From the NCBI RefSeq assembly GCF_036898095.1, contig NC_090743.1, positions 18,281,500-18,345,499 on the forward strand: 64,000 bases of DNA, written 5' to 3'. Positions 12,284 through 20,664 of this stretch are shown one piece after another (the first letter of the stretch is position 1; each line of letters opens with the position of its first letter). The position numbers and the translations under genes were made by a program. The notes beneath the pieces were generated by a model. The model had not been told where the DNA came from, did not search any database, and saw only the letters and a list, made by a program, of their open reading frames with translations. The stretch is from Palaemon carinicauda (lineage: Eukaryota; Arthropoda; Malacostraca; Decapoda; Palaemonidae).

Positions 12284-12741
12284 AAAAAAATTTCATTTGG
12301 AAGTCCTAAGAAAAATTAAGTAAAAGATTGGTAATAACAAAATCAACATACTGTACTGAATAATCAATATAATCGATGCAAAAACTAACCTATACACAGA
12401 TGTGTACACTAAATGCGTTTTTCTTCATTATGATCAGAGAAACGTAAACAAAACATTGGTTGCCATTTTTTATCGTGCTTTTTGGCGTGTTTAGGAAACG
12501 CATGATATAAAATCGCCTTTAATATTTGTGCCTGTTTTAGTTTAGGGTACTGTAGTACATGCATTAAGTGTTCTGTACATTAAAGGGTAGTTTGTTAACA
12601 GTACTACGTACAAGGGAAGGTTTTAAAAGTCTGAATATACATGTTAAATAAATAGGTAAATATGGTGTCACTACTTCGCGGATTTTCACCTATCGCGGTC
12701 GGGTCTGGAACCTATCTACCGCGATGAACGAGGGTTCACTG

Positions 12742-13181
12742 TACTATACACAAAATCAGTAAAGGCTGCATGTAAGATGGCGAGGGTAGCGAGTCGACCT
12801 CTCCAAAAGAGTGATCACATGAGCGATGTCGTTGTAGTACTAAAGTGATAGTACTGTACATATATTACAGCAATATACAGTGCAGTATCAGCAGGACTTC
12901 GTGACTTAGGCAAAAGTTTGTTCCGTGACTGGAATACAAACCTACGCTATTTATTAGGGGTATTGCTTCCGGCGAAGTTGAAAGGACAAGCCATTGAAAT
13001 TTAGCGAGTGTTAACTACCCATCCTGCTAGTCAGCTAGGGGTAGGCGAGTGGTAGCTCACTACCTCTCACACTGATACCTGTGATTGAGCACTTAGCTTT
13101 TAGCTCTGATGGAAACCAGTCTTTACCGCTCTTCCACCTAGCCTATTTGGGACTGCCATTAATTTTTGTCTCTAACTTATG
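12742..13181 (+). repeat. 3.4-kb duplicated unit, copy 1, second piece
   Basis: Continues directly from the sequence left of Tigger-B (compare 28390-28830 and 31760-32200). It contains the DIRS-D-leader-like segment listed next. It stops at the left end of DIRS-A. Confidence 0.85.
12919..13160 (+). mobile_element. DIRS-D-type leader fragment
   Basis: This segment resembles the 5' leader of the DIRS-D element at 57794-58000. Shared blocks are ATACAAAC-TACGCTATTTA, GGACAAGCC/GACGAGCC, AGCGAGGGTTAA-TACCC-CCCGCTAGT, GGTAGCT-GCTACCCC and TTGGCTCGG. Two paralogous copies occur at the same place in the other duplicated units. It is thus an old DIRS left terminus inherited by the unit, without coding parts. 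Confidence 0.7.
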
Positions 13182-13195
13182 TTTTTAAATATAAA

Positions 13196-13339
13196 ACTTA
13201 CCCGCTGGTTATATAAAAGAGCTGAAGTCCCTGACGCCAGGGCAGAAAATTCAAATCTCGCGCTATCGAAGATACGCCAGGTGTACCAACCGCACCCTAG
13301 CGGTAGAACAGGTGGAACTACACACCAACTCCAGTTCTT
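13196..13339 (+). repeat. DIRS-A left inverted terminal repeat
   Basis: These 144 bp are the exact reverse complement of 19821-19964. The outer 14 bases (13182-13195) are specific to the left end and are represented in the ICR. Confidence 0.96.
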
Positions 13340-13554
13340 CTCTCTGCCGTCATAGCTGACTGACATACAGAAGTTCGCTCTCGTGTTTTTACTCTCTTGG
13401 GAAGTTGTTTGGTGATGTACAACGTTCTTTTTTGAGTTTAAGCTATCGTTGATTAATTTTCCTTGGTTCTTATCTTGAAATCTTTTTGTTTGAGATTTTC
13501 TTTATTGTTTTTTCCCTTACTTTTTGCTTGTCGGTCTCTCACGTTAACTTTAAA

Positions 13555-15585
13555 ATGGCCGACTCCTCCCCTGCTCAGCGTAGGTGTGTTAGTGAGGGTT
13601 GTCGTACACGACTTCCTAATGGATCTATTGATCCTCATTCTATTTGTGTAAAATGTAGGGGTAAATTTTGTTCATTAGATGATAGGTGTAATGAGTGTCT
13701 TTCCTTAACTAATGATGATTTTGGTACTTACGATCGTTATGTTAGGAGATTAGAGAGAGATAGACTTAGGCGTAGTTCTTCCCGATCTGTGGATAGAACC
13801 TTACCTAATTTACCTGTTCCTAATCCTGTTCCTTCCCCTGTGGTGGTAGATCAGGAACCTACTATGAAGGACATGTTTACTGCTATTTTGTCTCTTGGTG
13901 AGAAAGTTGAGTCCTTAGCAGCCGATAGAAATACTATCTTTTCAGAGTTAAAGGTATTGAAAAACCGTGATCCTATCGGAACTGTGGAAAGTGTTTCAGT
14001 GTCTGATGTGGTACCGAAGAATCGTGACTCTCTCGGTGTTGTGACAAGTGTTGATAATGTGGTTAGTGTTGCGGAAGGTGCGTCGACTCGAGTGTCTGAT
14101 GTGGTACCGAAGAATCGTGACTCTCTCGGTGTTGTGACAAGTGTTGATAATGTGTTTAGTGTTGCGGAGGGTGCGTCGGCACGATCTTGTCGTTCACCTA
14201 GCCTTAGACCTCTTTCGAGCTCTCGAACCCATGGGAGAAGTAATGTCGAACGGCTTAAGGGAACGAGAAGCATCATCAATCGTGCAGACGTCCCCTCGAA
14301 CGTTCCTGTTGCCGTAGCTCAGGTCGTTCACCCTCATCGTAGGAAAGGGGAGGTTCATACGTTATCCCCGTCTTCCGATGAAGGGTCGGGGAGTGAGATC
14401 TGGCGGCGAGCGTCGAGACCGCTTAAACGCTCCCATGTTGATTCACAGCGTCGGGAATCGCCTGTGCGGCCAGGATGTAGTTCGTGGGGTTCACCGGAAC
14501 GTTTCCGTTCTCCCAGCGCTTGCACTCCGGCCAAACGTTCGGATCACCGTGTTCGTGCGGATATGATTCCTTCCGATTCGGACCTTGTAACTATTCATGC
14601 ACCTCCTCTTCCATCGGATTGGCTTTCTTCCCCTGAAATGCGTGGTGACATTAGTGCGAATCTTCCTTCTAGGAGTTCTGTTGATCCGAAATGGACTGCG
14701 CTTTTGTCTATGAAGGAACAACTCTCGTCGTTGATGGATTCTTATCAACCAGGTGTTGGCGTTGTGTCTGGGCGTTCGATGTCAGACCAGTTATCGCTCA
14801 AACGTTCGATGGTATATGGCCTTGACGAGTTATCACTTAGGCGGTCTCCCATTCTCAGTGTTCAACGCCAGGTTGATTTTGATGAGTCGCGTCAGAGAGT
14901 TTTGGTTGACCAGTTTGCGTTTTCTGGTCGCGGGGAAGAGCGTCGGCGTCGACAAGTGGACGAGACGCGGCAACAATTTGAAGTAGTGGATCGCCCGCGG
15001 CAACAACTTTTGGACGCGGCGCGTCAAAACATTGGTTTACAGCGGCGACATCCTGACTCCTTTGATCGCTCGCAGCAACAGTCCTCGGACTTTACGCGAC
15101 CTCGCGGCGATCTTCAACAGTTACCTTCTGATTTCAAGCGTTCTTCTGTTCAACAACAGTTGAATTCTAAGCGGTCTAAGCAGTTGTTGGTTGAGGATGA
15201 TCGTCTACATGTCCGTGTTTCGCATCAATCTACTTCTACTTCTCCCCACCAAATTGACTCAGATGTTGGCCTTGACAGGCAGTCCCATCCAGACGTTGTT
15301 CCTTCGGTTCAGGCTGCAGCTGTTGCTGCACTGCCAGAAGACGAACCAGAGGAAAAGTCGGATGAGGATAATCCTATTGAGGAAGTCTCTGAGAATGAGG
15401 AGGAGAAGCATTATCAGCATGCTGTGGACCTTCACAAGTTTATGCTTATTTTGACTGGAATTTTCCCGGATTCTTTTACCCCTGTGGCCCCTCGTTCTCC
15501 GCCTTCTGAATTCATCTTAGGTAAAGCTACTAAGGTTCCAGTTTACACCAAGAGGTTCTTTCTCGATCTTCTAAGCGGGCCTTGA
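13555..15585 (+). CDS. DIRS-A ORF1, gag-like protein
   Basis: I chose ATG 13555 (MADSSPAQRR) over the upstream ATG 13486, because the intervening residues are a hydrophobic run that looks like leader. Residues about 11-55 form a Cys/His cluster (CVSEGC, then HSICVKC, KFCSLDDRCNEC) of zinc-binding type, typical of DIRS gag proteins. The middle is Ser/Arg/Asp-rich with a 31-residue tandem repeat. The C-terminal part is Gln/Arg-rich, then acidic (EDEPEEKSDEDN). The frame stops at TGA 15583-15585. The rest of the gag fold continues in another frame from 15567 (next entry), so ORF1 is probably broken by one indel at about 15540-15570. Role: nucleic-acid packaging, by family inference. Confidence 0.82.
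   Translation: MADSSPAQRRCVSEGCRTRLPNGSIDPHSICVKCRGKFCSLDDRCNECLSLTNDDFGTYDRYVRRLERDRLRRSSSRSVDRTLPNLPVPNPVPSPVVVDQEPTMKDMFTAILSLGEKVESLAADRNTIFSELKVLKNRDPIGTVESVSVSDVVPKNRDSLGVVTSVDNVVSVAEGASTRVSDVVPKNRDSLGVVTSVDNVFSVAEGASARSCRSPSLRPLSSSRTHGRSNVERLKGTRSIINRADVPSNVPVAVAQVVHPHRRKGEVHTLSPSSDEGSGSEIWRRASRPLKRSHVDSQRRESPVRPGCSSWGSPERFRSPSACTPAKRSDHRVRADMIPSDSDLVTIHAPPLPSDWLSSPEMRGDISANLPSRSSVDPKWTALLSMKEQLSSLMDSYQPGVGVVSGRSMSDQLSLKRSMVYGLDELSLRRSPILSVQRQVDFDESRQRVLVDQFAFSGRGEERRRRQVDETRQQFEVVDRPRQQLLDAARQNIGLQRRHPDSFDRSQQQSSDFTRPRGDLQQLPSDFKRSSVQQQLNSKRSKQLLVEDDRLHVRVSHQSTSTSPHQIDSDVGLDRQSHPDVVPSVQAAAVAALPEDEPEEKSDEDNPIEEVSENEEEKHYQHAVDLHKFMLILTGIFPDSFTPVAPRSPPSEFILGKATKVPVYTKRFFLDLLSGP
13999..14184 (+). 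repeat. 93-bp in-frame tandem repeat in DIRS-A gag
   Basis: Two near-identical 93-bp copies (starts at 13999 and 14092) encode two 31-residue repeats beginning VSDVVPKNRDSLGVV. Being a multiple of three, the duplication preserves the frame. Confidence 0.95.
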
Positions 15586-16343
15586 AGTTAATGGGTTCTT
15601 GGTTGGACTCCAAGAAAGCTTTTGGCAAGACGGCCTTTGCCTTTCCTCCCGCTAGGTTAGCCTCTAAATCTAGTGTGTGGTATGAGACTGGTGAAGTGTT
15701 GGGCTTGAGTTTTCCTTCTTCTGCACAAGGGGATTTTTCAAGTTTGGTAGATGCTTCTCGTCGTCTTGCCTTAAGGAAGACGAAGATTTGGTGGTCCATT
15801 CCAGAGTTCGACCATTTGCTTAAAGGTCTTTTCAGGGCCTTCGAAGTTTTTAATTTTTTGGACTGGGCTTTGGGGGCTTTGAGTAAGAGGGTCTCTGATA
15901 TGACGGAAACGGACACTAGTGGTTTGGTTCATTTGATGTCCTGCTTGGACAAAGGTGTGAGAGATGGCTCCAACGAACTTGCTGCCTTGTTTACAGCTGG
16001 AATTCTCAAGAAAAGGGCCACGATGTGCTCCTTCCTCTCCGCAGGAGTGTCTCCCTATCAGAAGACAGGCCTTCTTTTCGCACCTTTGTCTAATTCTTTA
16101 TTTCCTCAGGAATTAGTGGGCGAGGTGGCTACTGCTCTCACTCAGAAGGCCACACATGACTTAGTTACTCATTCGACTAGGAAAGTTTTGCCTCCGTCAT
16201 TCTCCTCTCGAAAACCTAAGGAATCTTATTCTGGGTTTCGTCCTCAGTCCTTTCGTGGGAAGCCCTCTGGGAGAGGCTCTTTTAAACCAGAAGGAAGGAA
16301 ACCTAGAGGCAGAGGGGGCAAGTCCGGCCGAGGTAAAGTCTGA
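15567..16343 (+). CDS. DIRS-A gag C-terminal part (frame-shifted continuation)
   Basis: An open stretch continues the gag-type protein one frame away: SRSSKRALKLMGSW near its start, a helical core (SLVDASRRLALRKTKIWW, LFRAFEVFNFLDWALG), and a basic Gly/Arg tail (GRGSFKPEGRKPRGRGG) ending at TGA 16341. No ATG lies near its beginning and homologous DIRS gags are single proteins, so I read this as the second part of ORF1 separated by an indel. A programmed frameshift is the alternative. It overlaps the RT frame by 89 bp. Confidence 0.75.
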   Translation, partial: SSKRALKLMGSWLDSKKAFGKTAFAFPPARLASKSSVWYETGEVLGLSFPSSAQGDFSSLVDASRRLALRKTKIWWSIPEFDHLLKGLFRAFEVFNFLDWALGALSKRVSDMTETDTSGLVHLMSCLDKGVRDGSNELAALFTAGILKKRATMCSFLSAGVSPYQKTGLLFAPLSNSLFPQELVGEVATALTQKATHDLVTHSTRKVLPPSFSSRKPKESYSGFRPQSFRGKPSGRGSFKPEGRKPRGRGGKSGRGKV

Positions 16344-18411
16344 CTGCCCTCTCCTTCAGACAGCAGTGGGGGCCAGGTTGACTCACTTTTGGGAGGCTTG
16401 GGAGAGGAATGGAGCGGACCCCTGGTCCGTCCAGGTGTTAAAGGAAGGCTACAAGATCCCCTTCCTGACCAATCCTCCTTTAGTCACAGATCCAGTGGAT
16501 CTTTCGCCCAAATACAGAGAGGGTCCCAAGAAACAAGCCATGCTTCTACAGATGTCTCTTTTATTAGAGAAACGAGCAATAGAGGAAGTGCAAGATGTTA
16601 CGTCTCCGGGGTTTTACAACCGCCTTTTTCTAGTACCCAAGAGTTCCGGGGGGTGGAGACCGGTTCTGGACGTAAGTGTGCTCAATGGTTACGTCCAAAA
16701 CTCGACGTTCACCATGGAGACTCAGAAAACAGTTCTGGCAGCTGTGAGGAAGGACGATTGGATGGTCTCTTTAGATCTTCAGGATGCCTATTTCCACCTT
16801 CCGATTCATCCCAGCTGCAGACGTTATCTGAGGTTCATGGACGGAAACAAGGTCTTCCAGTTCAGGGCTCTTTGTTTCGGACTTTGCACGGCTCCTCTAT
16901 TGTTCACCAAGATCATGCTGAACGTGGCAAGCATGCTGCATTCGAGGGGAATCAGGGCCTCTCTGTATCTGGACGATTGGCTGATAAGATCCTCCTCAGC
17001 CGATTGTTGTTTGAAGGACCTCAAGATGACTTTGGATCTCTCCAGAGAACTGGGTCTCCTGGTGAGCTCGAAAAAATCACAACTCATTCCATCCCAGGAG
17101 ATTCTTTATTTGGGGATGGAGATTCACAGTCGGAGTTTTCGGGCTTTTCCGTCGTCGGTGAGAATCCAAGCAGCCCTCCTAAAAGTACAAACGTTCCTGA
17201 AGAGAGATCTTTGCTCCGTCAGAGATTGGATGAGCCTTCTGGGGACTCTCTCGTCGTTAGAGAAGTTCGTGACCCTGGGGAAGTTGTTCTTGCGTCCTCT
17301 TCAGTTTCATCTCAACCGCCATTGGAAGAAAGGGGACAGCCTCGACAGGGATTGCATTCCCATCTCGACTTCCATCAAGTCTCATCTTCAATGGTGGAAC
17401 AACGAGCCCAGACTGAAAGAAGGCTTGTCTTTACTTCAGAGGAACCCAAACCTCGTGTTGTGTTGCGACGCCTCCAACTCGGGATGGGGAGCCACTCTAG
17501 AGAAGCAGGAACTTTCGGGGACTTGGACGGTGGAGCAAACCTCTCTCCACATCAATCAAAAAGAGCTTTTAGCTATTCATCTGGCTCTCATCGGCTTCGA
17601 AAAGCAGATCAGGGGCAAGGTAGTCCAAGTCAATTCGGACAGCACGACAGCTCTGGCCTATATTGCGAAACAAGGCGGGACCCACTCTTGGCCTCTGTTC
17701 GAGATTGCAAGACTGCTCCTCATCTGGGCGGAGGAAAGGAAGGTGACTCTTTTGACGCGGTTCATCCAGGGAGTCAACAATGTGAGCGCAGACAGACTCA
17801 GCAGGAAAGGTCAGGTTCTCTCCACAGAATGGATTCTGCACCCGGACATCTGCAAGAGTCTGTGGCGGTTATGGGGTCGACCTCTCGTGGATCTCTTTGC
17901 CACCGCGAAGACCAAACGACTAGAGTGTTACTGCTCTCCGGTTCCAGATCCCGAAGCTTTTCACATAGACGCTTTTCTGATGAACTGGTCACACATGGAG
18001 GTTTATGCCTTTCCTCCGTTCAAGATCCTTTACAAAGTGATTCAGAAGTTCGTTTCACACGAGGAGACCAGAATGACACTGATAGCTCCGTTCTGGCCGT
18101 CAAGGAGCTGGTTTCCAGAGGTACTGGAATGGATGGTGGATGTCCCGAGAAGCCTTCCCATGAGACCCGATCTTCTCAGACAACCTCACTTGGCCCGAAA
18201 TCATCAAAACCTCCGAGCTCTACGTCTGACTGCCTTCAGACTATCGAAAAACTCGCTAGAGCTAGAGGATTTTCGAAGAAGGCAGCCAAGGCAATTGCAA
18301 GGGCAAGAAGGTCTTCAACCATCAAGGTGTATCAGTCCAAGTGGGAGTTGTTCAGGGAATGGTGTAGAACTAACGCAATTTCCTCTTCCAGTACATCGCT
18401 TTCCCAAATAG
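16255..18411 (+). CDS. DIRS-A reverse transcriptase / RNase H
   Basis: A 718-codon frame. RT homology begins near residue 40 (ARLTHFWEAWERNGADPW). The fingers (FYNRLFLVPKSSGGWRPV), motif A (VSLDLQDAYFHLPI), FRALCFGLCTAP and the active site YLDD (codons 16966-16977, residues 238-241) are all present. RNase H follows with CCDASNSGWGA, INQKELLAIHLAL, VNSDSTTALAY and SADRLSRKG, so the four acidic positions are in place. A DIRS-type C-terminal extension (VDLFATAKTKRLECYCSPV, APFWPSRSWFPEV) comes last. Function: copying element RNA into DNA and degrading the RNA strand. I see no inactivating lesion. Its 5' end overlaps the gag tail and nearly all of it overlaps the YR-frame ORF. Confidence 0.93.
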   Translation: MGSPLGEALLNQKEGNLEAEGASPAEVKSDCPLLQTAVGARLTHFWEAWERNGADPWSVQVLKEGYKIPFLTNPPLVTDPVDLSPKYREGPKKQAMLLQMSLLLEKRAIEEVQDVTSPGFYNRLFLVPKSSGGWRPVLDVSVLNGYVQNSTFTMETQKTVLAAVRKDDWMVSLDLQDAYFHLPIHPSCRRYLRFMDGNKVFQFRALCFGLCTAPLLFTKIMLNVASMLHSRGIRASLYLDDWLIRSSSADCCLKDLKMTLDLSRELGLLVSSKKSQLIPSQEILYLGMEIHSRSFRAFPSSVRIQAALLKVQTFLKRDLCSVRDWMSLLGTLSSLEKFVTLGKLFLRPLQFHLNRHWKKGDSLDRDCIPISTSIKSHLQWWNNEPRLKEGLSLLQRNPNLVLCCDASNSGWGATLEKQELSGTWTVEQTSLHINQKELLAIHLALIGFEKQIRGKVVQVNSDSTTALAYIAKQGGTHSWPLFEIARLLLIWAEERKVTLLTRFIQGVNNVSADRLSRKGQVLSTEWILHPDICKSLWRLWGRPLVDLFATAKTKRLECYCSPVPDPEAFHIDAFLMNWSHMEVYAFPPFKILYKVIQKFVSHEETRMTLIAPFWPSRSWFPEVLEWMVDVPRSLPMRPDLLRQPHLARNHQNLRALRLTAFRLSKNSLELEDFRRRQPRQLQGQEGLQPSRCISPSGSCSGNGVELTQFPLPVHRFPK

Positions 18412-19280
18412 CAGATTTTTTCTTGGACCTTAAAACTAAGCATAACTTCTCGTCATCAACTATTAAAGGTTACAGGAGTATGTTGGCGACGGTTTTTCGA
18501 CACAGGAACCTAGACCTTTCTGATAATAAGGATCTACGAGATTTACTTAGGTCTTTTGATACGACCAAGATGATTCAAACTGCTCCCATCGCCTGGAATT
18601 TGGATGTTGTCCTTAAATTTCTCATGAGTGACAGATTTGAGCCTTTACACTCGGCTTCATTTAAGGACTTAACCTTGAAAACCCTTTTTCTAGTTACCCT
18701 CGCCACTGCGAAAAGAGTTAGTGAAGTTCACGCTTTAAGCAAGAACATTGGTTTTCGGAATGGGAAAGCCATTTGTTCTTTGCAACTGGGGTTTCTGGCC
18801 AAGAACGAAAACCCTTCTCGACCATGGCCCAAATCCTTCGAGATTTCTAACCTTTCGGATTTGGCTGGCGATGAATTGGAAAGGGTTCTCTGTCCAGTTA
18901 GAGCTCTACGGTGTTATGTGGACAGAACTAAGAATCTGAGAGGTAACTCAGACGCTCTGTGGTGTGCAGTTCGGAAACCCTCGATGCCCATGTCCAAGAA
19001 TGCCTTGTCTTTTTTCGTTAGATTGTTGATTCGAGAAGCTCATGCTCAGTGTGATGAGTCGGATCAGAGGCTCCTCAAAGTCAAGACACATGAAGTCAGA
19101 GCGGTAGCGACCTCAGTGGCCTTTAAACAGAACCGTTCTCTGCAAAGTCTGATGGATACAACATTTTGGAGAAGTAAGTCTGTTTTTGCATCCCATTATT
19201 TGAAGAATGTTCAGACTCGCTATGAGGACCTTTTTACGTTGGGTCCTTTTATAGCTGCTAATGCGATAGTAGGTGAATGA
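16389..19280 (+). CDS. DIRS-A tyrosine recombinase (long overlapping frame)
   Basis: A 963-codon frame at -1 to RT. The YR domain occupies the last ~350 codons (from about 18200). A helical SAM-like/core-binding N-terminal part (KKAAKAIARARRSSTIKVYQ) leads into the catalytic domain with Arg I in TAKRVSEVHAL (AGA 18714-18716), His and Arg II in THEVRAV (19089-19091 and 19098-19100), and the nucleophilic Tyr in FASHYLKN (19197-19199). The catalytic set R...H-x-x-R...Y is complete. YRs integrate the circular DIRS cDNA by strand exchange. The first ~600 codons overlap RT/RNase H; they are Ser/Gly/Arg-rich with no domain I recognise and may not be translated. The true start is unknown. Confidence 0.9.
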   Translation: MGGLGEEWSGPLVRPGVKGRLQDPLPDQSSFSHRSSGSFAQIQRGSQETSHASTDVSFIRETSNRGSARCYVSGVLQPPFSSTQEFRGVETGSGRKCAQWLRPKLDVHHGDSENSSGSCEEGRLDGLFRSSGCLFPPSDSSQLQTLSEVHGRKQGLPVQGSLFRTLHGSSIVHQDHAERGKHAAFEGNQGLSVSGRLADKILLSRLLFEGPQDDFGSLQRTGSPGELEKITTHSIPGDSLFGDGDSQSEFSGFSVVGENPSSPPKSTNVPEERSLLRQRLDEPSGDSLVVREVRDPGEVVLASSSVSSQPPLEERGQPRQGLHSHLDFHQVSSSMVEQRAQTERRLVFTSEEPKPRVVLRRLQLGMGSHSREAGTFGDLDGGANLSPHQSKRAFSYSSGSHRLRKADQGQGSPSQFGQHDSSGLYCETRRDPLLASVRDCKTAPHLGGGKEGDSFDAVHPGSQQCERRQTQQERSGSLHRMDSAPGHLQESVAVMGSTSRGSLCHREDQTTRVLLLSGSRSRSFSHRRFSDELVTHGGLCLSSVQDPLQSDSEVRFTRGDQNDTDSSVLAVKELVSRGTGMDGGCPEKPSHETRSSQTTSLGPKSSKPPSSTSDCLQTIEKLARARGFSKKAAKAIARARRSSTIKVYQSKWELFREWCRTNAISSSSTSLSQIADFFLDLKTKHNFSSSTIKGYRSMLATVFRHRNLDLSDNKDLRDLLRSFDTTKMIQTAPIAWNLDVVLKFLMSDRFEPLHSASFKDLTLKTLFLVTLATAKRVSEVHALSKNIGFRNGKAICSLQLGFLAKNENPSRPWPKSFEISNLSDLAGDELERVLCPVRALRCYVDRTKNLRGNSDALWCAVRKPSMPMSKNALSFFVRLLIREAHAQCDESDQRLLKVKTHEVRAVATSVAFKQNRSLQSLMDTTFWRSKSVFASHYLKNVQTRYEDLFTLGPFIAANAIVGE

Positions 19281-19665
19281 TCTACCACTACGTTCCCTTT
19301 TTTCCTAATACCCCTTTTCTATCTCTTGGAACTCGTTTTTTATGGTTGTTTGTGGAGATTGGGCGTCAGTCTTCCGCAATCTTTGATTTGGCTAGGTGGT
19401 CAATTTGTTCCTTGAGTGCACCCGGAACAAGGGTATTGGTTGAGGTCCTGTCATGTTATAGGTGTTTGTACCGTTTGACAGCTCCTAGAGATTTTCAGCC
19501 CGAGTGGATTACTGGATCTCTTAAGGATAGCGGACGAAATGAGGCAGAGTATCATTGCTGTCAGCTTCCTTATCAGGTGAGAACTGCTTAAGTTTATTGT
19601 ATGTAACCCTTAAGTGAATTTTCTGTATGTAGCTGTCTCTGACCCGCCACCAAGGGGTGTCAATC

Positions 19666-19762
19666 AGCTCTTTTATATAACCAGCGGGTAAGTTTTATAT
19701 TTAAAAATGATATTTTCATAATAAAATAAATTTTTGAATATACTTCCCGCTGGTTATATAAA
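19666..19762 (+). repeat. DIRS-A internal complementary region (ICR)
   Basis: Bases 19666-19707 are the exact reverse complement of the element's first 42 bases (13182-13223). Bases 19703-19762 are the reverse complement of its last ~60 bases, with one missing A at the ACTTCCCGC step. The halves share five A:T pairs, so the ICR spells the closed-circle junction. This structure is diagnostic of DIRS replication. Confidence 0.96.
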
Positions 19763-19820
19763 TTTAACACCCTCCCTCCTCCCCTCTAGAGACTACCTAT
19801 GGTATGGCTATGAGGCATGG

Positions 19821-19964
19821 AAGAACTGGAGTTGGTGTGTAGTTCCACCTGTTCTACCGCTAGGGTGCGGTTGGTACACCTGGCGTATCTTCGATAGCGC
19901 GAGATTTGAATTTTCTGCCCTGGCGTCAGGGACTTCAGCTCTTTTATATAACCAGCGGGTAAGT
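19821..19964 (-). repeat. DIRS-A right inverted terminal repeat
   Basis: Exact 144-bp reverse complement of 13196-13339. The right-specific outer extension runs to 20003. Confidence 0.96.
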
Positions 19965-20003
19965 ATATTCAAAAATTTATTTTATTATGAAAATATCATT
20001 TTT

Positions 20004-20337
<334 letters not shown>

Positions 20338-20664
20338 TTTTGAGCAAAGTGAGATAACCATGTCGTCCTGATGGAAGGTTCCTTTTGGTAGCTTTCTAAG
20401 GGATGTTTACTACAATGATACTCCCAGAGAATTAACCGAAGGTCTCCAGAATTCTAACTCCTGGCACGAGTATCCTTAATATAACTTTAAGGATATTGCA
20501 TAATATTGGGATGTATTTTTAGGTACGACACAACAATCTTCACTCCGAATAGATCTAACTCTTTAAGGGGGAAGAATGGCGAAGTAAAGGCGAGCCGTTA
20601 TCTAGGTACCCGGTGTACCTATCCGTACTACTACCGGCCGCCATTCCTTTGTCTGTAGCATTCA
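20338..20664 (+). mobile_element. Left-terminal fragment of a DIRS-C-type element
   Basis: An insertion of about 327 bp relative to the paralogous positions near 28890 and 32270, where TTATATA runs directly into TAGGGTT. The first 120 bp are the reverse complement (diverged) of the right terminus at 5880-6030 (CCATGTCGTCCTGATGG). The remainder resembles a DIRS 5' leader (TACTACTACC near 20629). No body or right end follows. Confidence 0.68.

Larger units (their letters stand above)
8768..12741 (+). mobile_element. Tigger/pogo-type DNA transposon (Tigger-B)
   Basis: The left terminus CAGTGAGCCCTCGCTACTTC is matched at the right by the reverse complement of CAGTGAACCCTCGTTCATCG. TA flanks the element at 8766-8767 and 12742-12743. 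Further inverted similarity extends inward (ACTTCGCGG near both ends). The element interrupts the duplicated unit: joining its flanks restores the sequence seen uninterrupted near 28395 and 31765. It encodes one transposase with few lesions and carries long (GA)n/(CT)n tracts near both ends. Confidence 0.94.
13182..20003 (+). mobile_element. DIRS-like YR retrotransposon, structurally complete (DIRS-A)
   Basis: A 6.8-kb element with every DIRS structural hallmark: 144-bp identical inverted terminal repeats, an ICR at 19666-19762 whose halves are reverse complements of the two outer ends, and gag, RT/RNase H and YR frames in that order. The outer ends share TTTTT: the left end begins TTTTTAAATAT and the right end stops at ATATCATTTTT. 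The ICR reproduces the joined circle junction with a single TTTTT. There is no target-site duplication, as expected of YR integration. Flanking sequences join into the duplicated unit seen intact near 28800 and 32170. Identical ITR arms suggest a recent insertion; the gag frame break is the main visible defect. Confidence 0.95.

Noticed and set aside
15540..15585. Programmed frameshift joining the two parts of DIRS-A gag
   Set aside because: No clear slippery heptamer or pseudoknot seen; a single indel is simpler, though a consensus of other copies is needed.
18200..19280. Phage- or bacterium-derived integrase gene
   Set aside because: It is part of a DIRS element with ITRs, ICR and RT; catalytic spacing and context fit DIRS YR.
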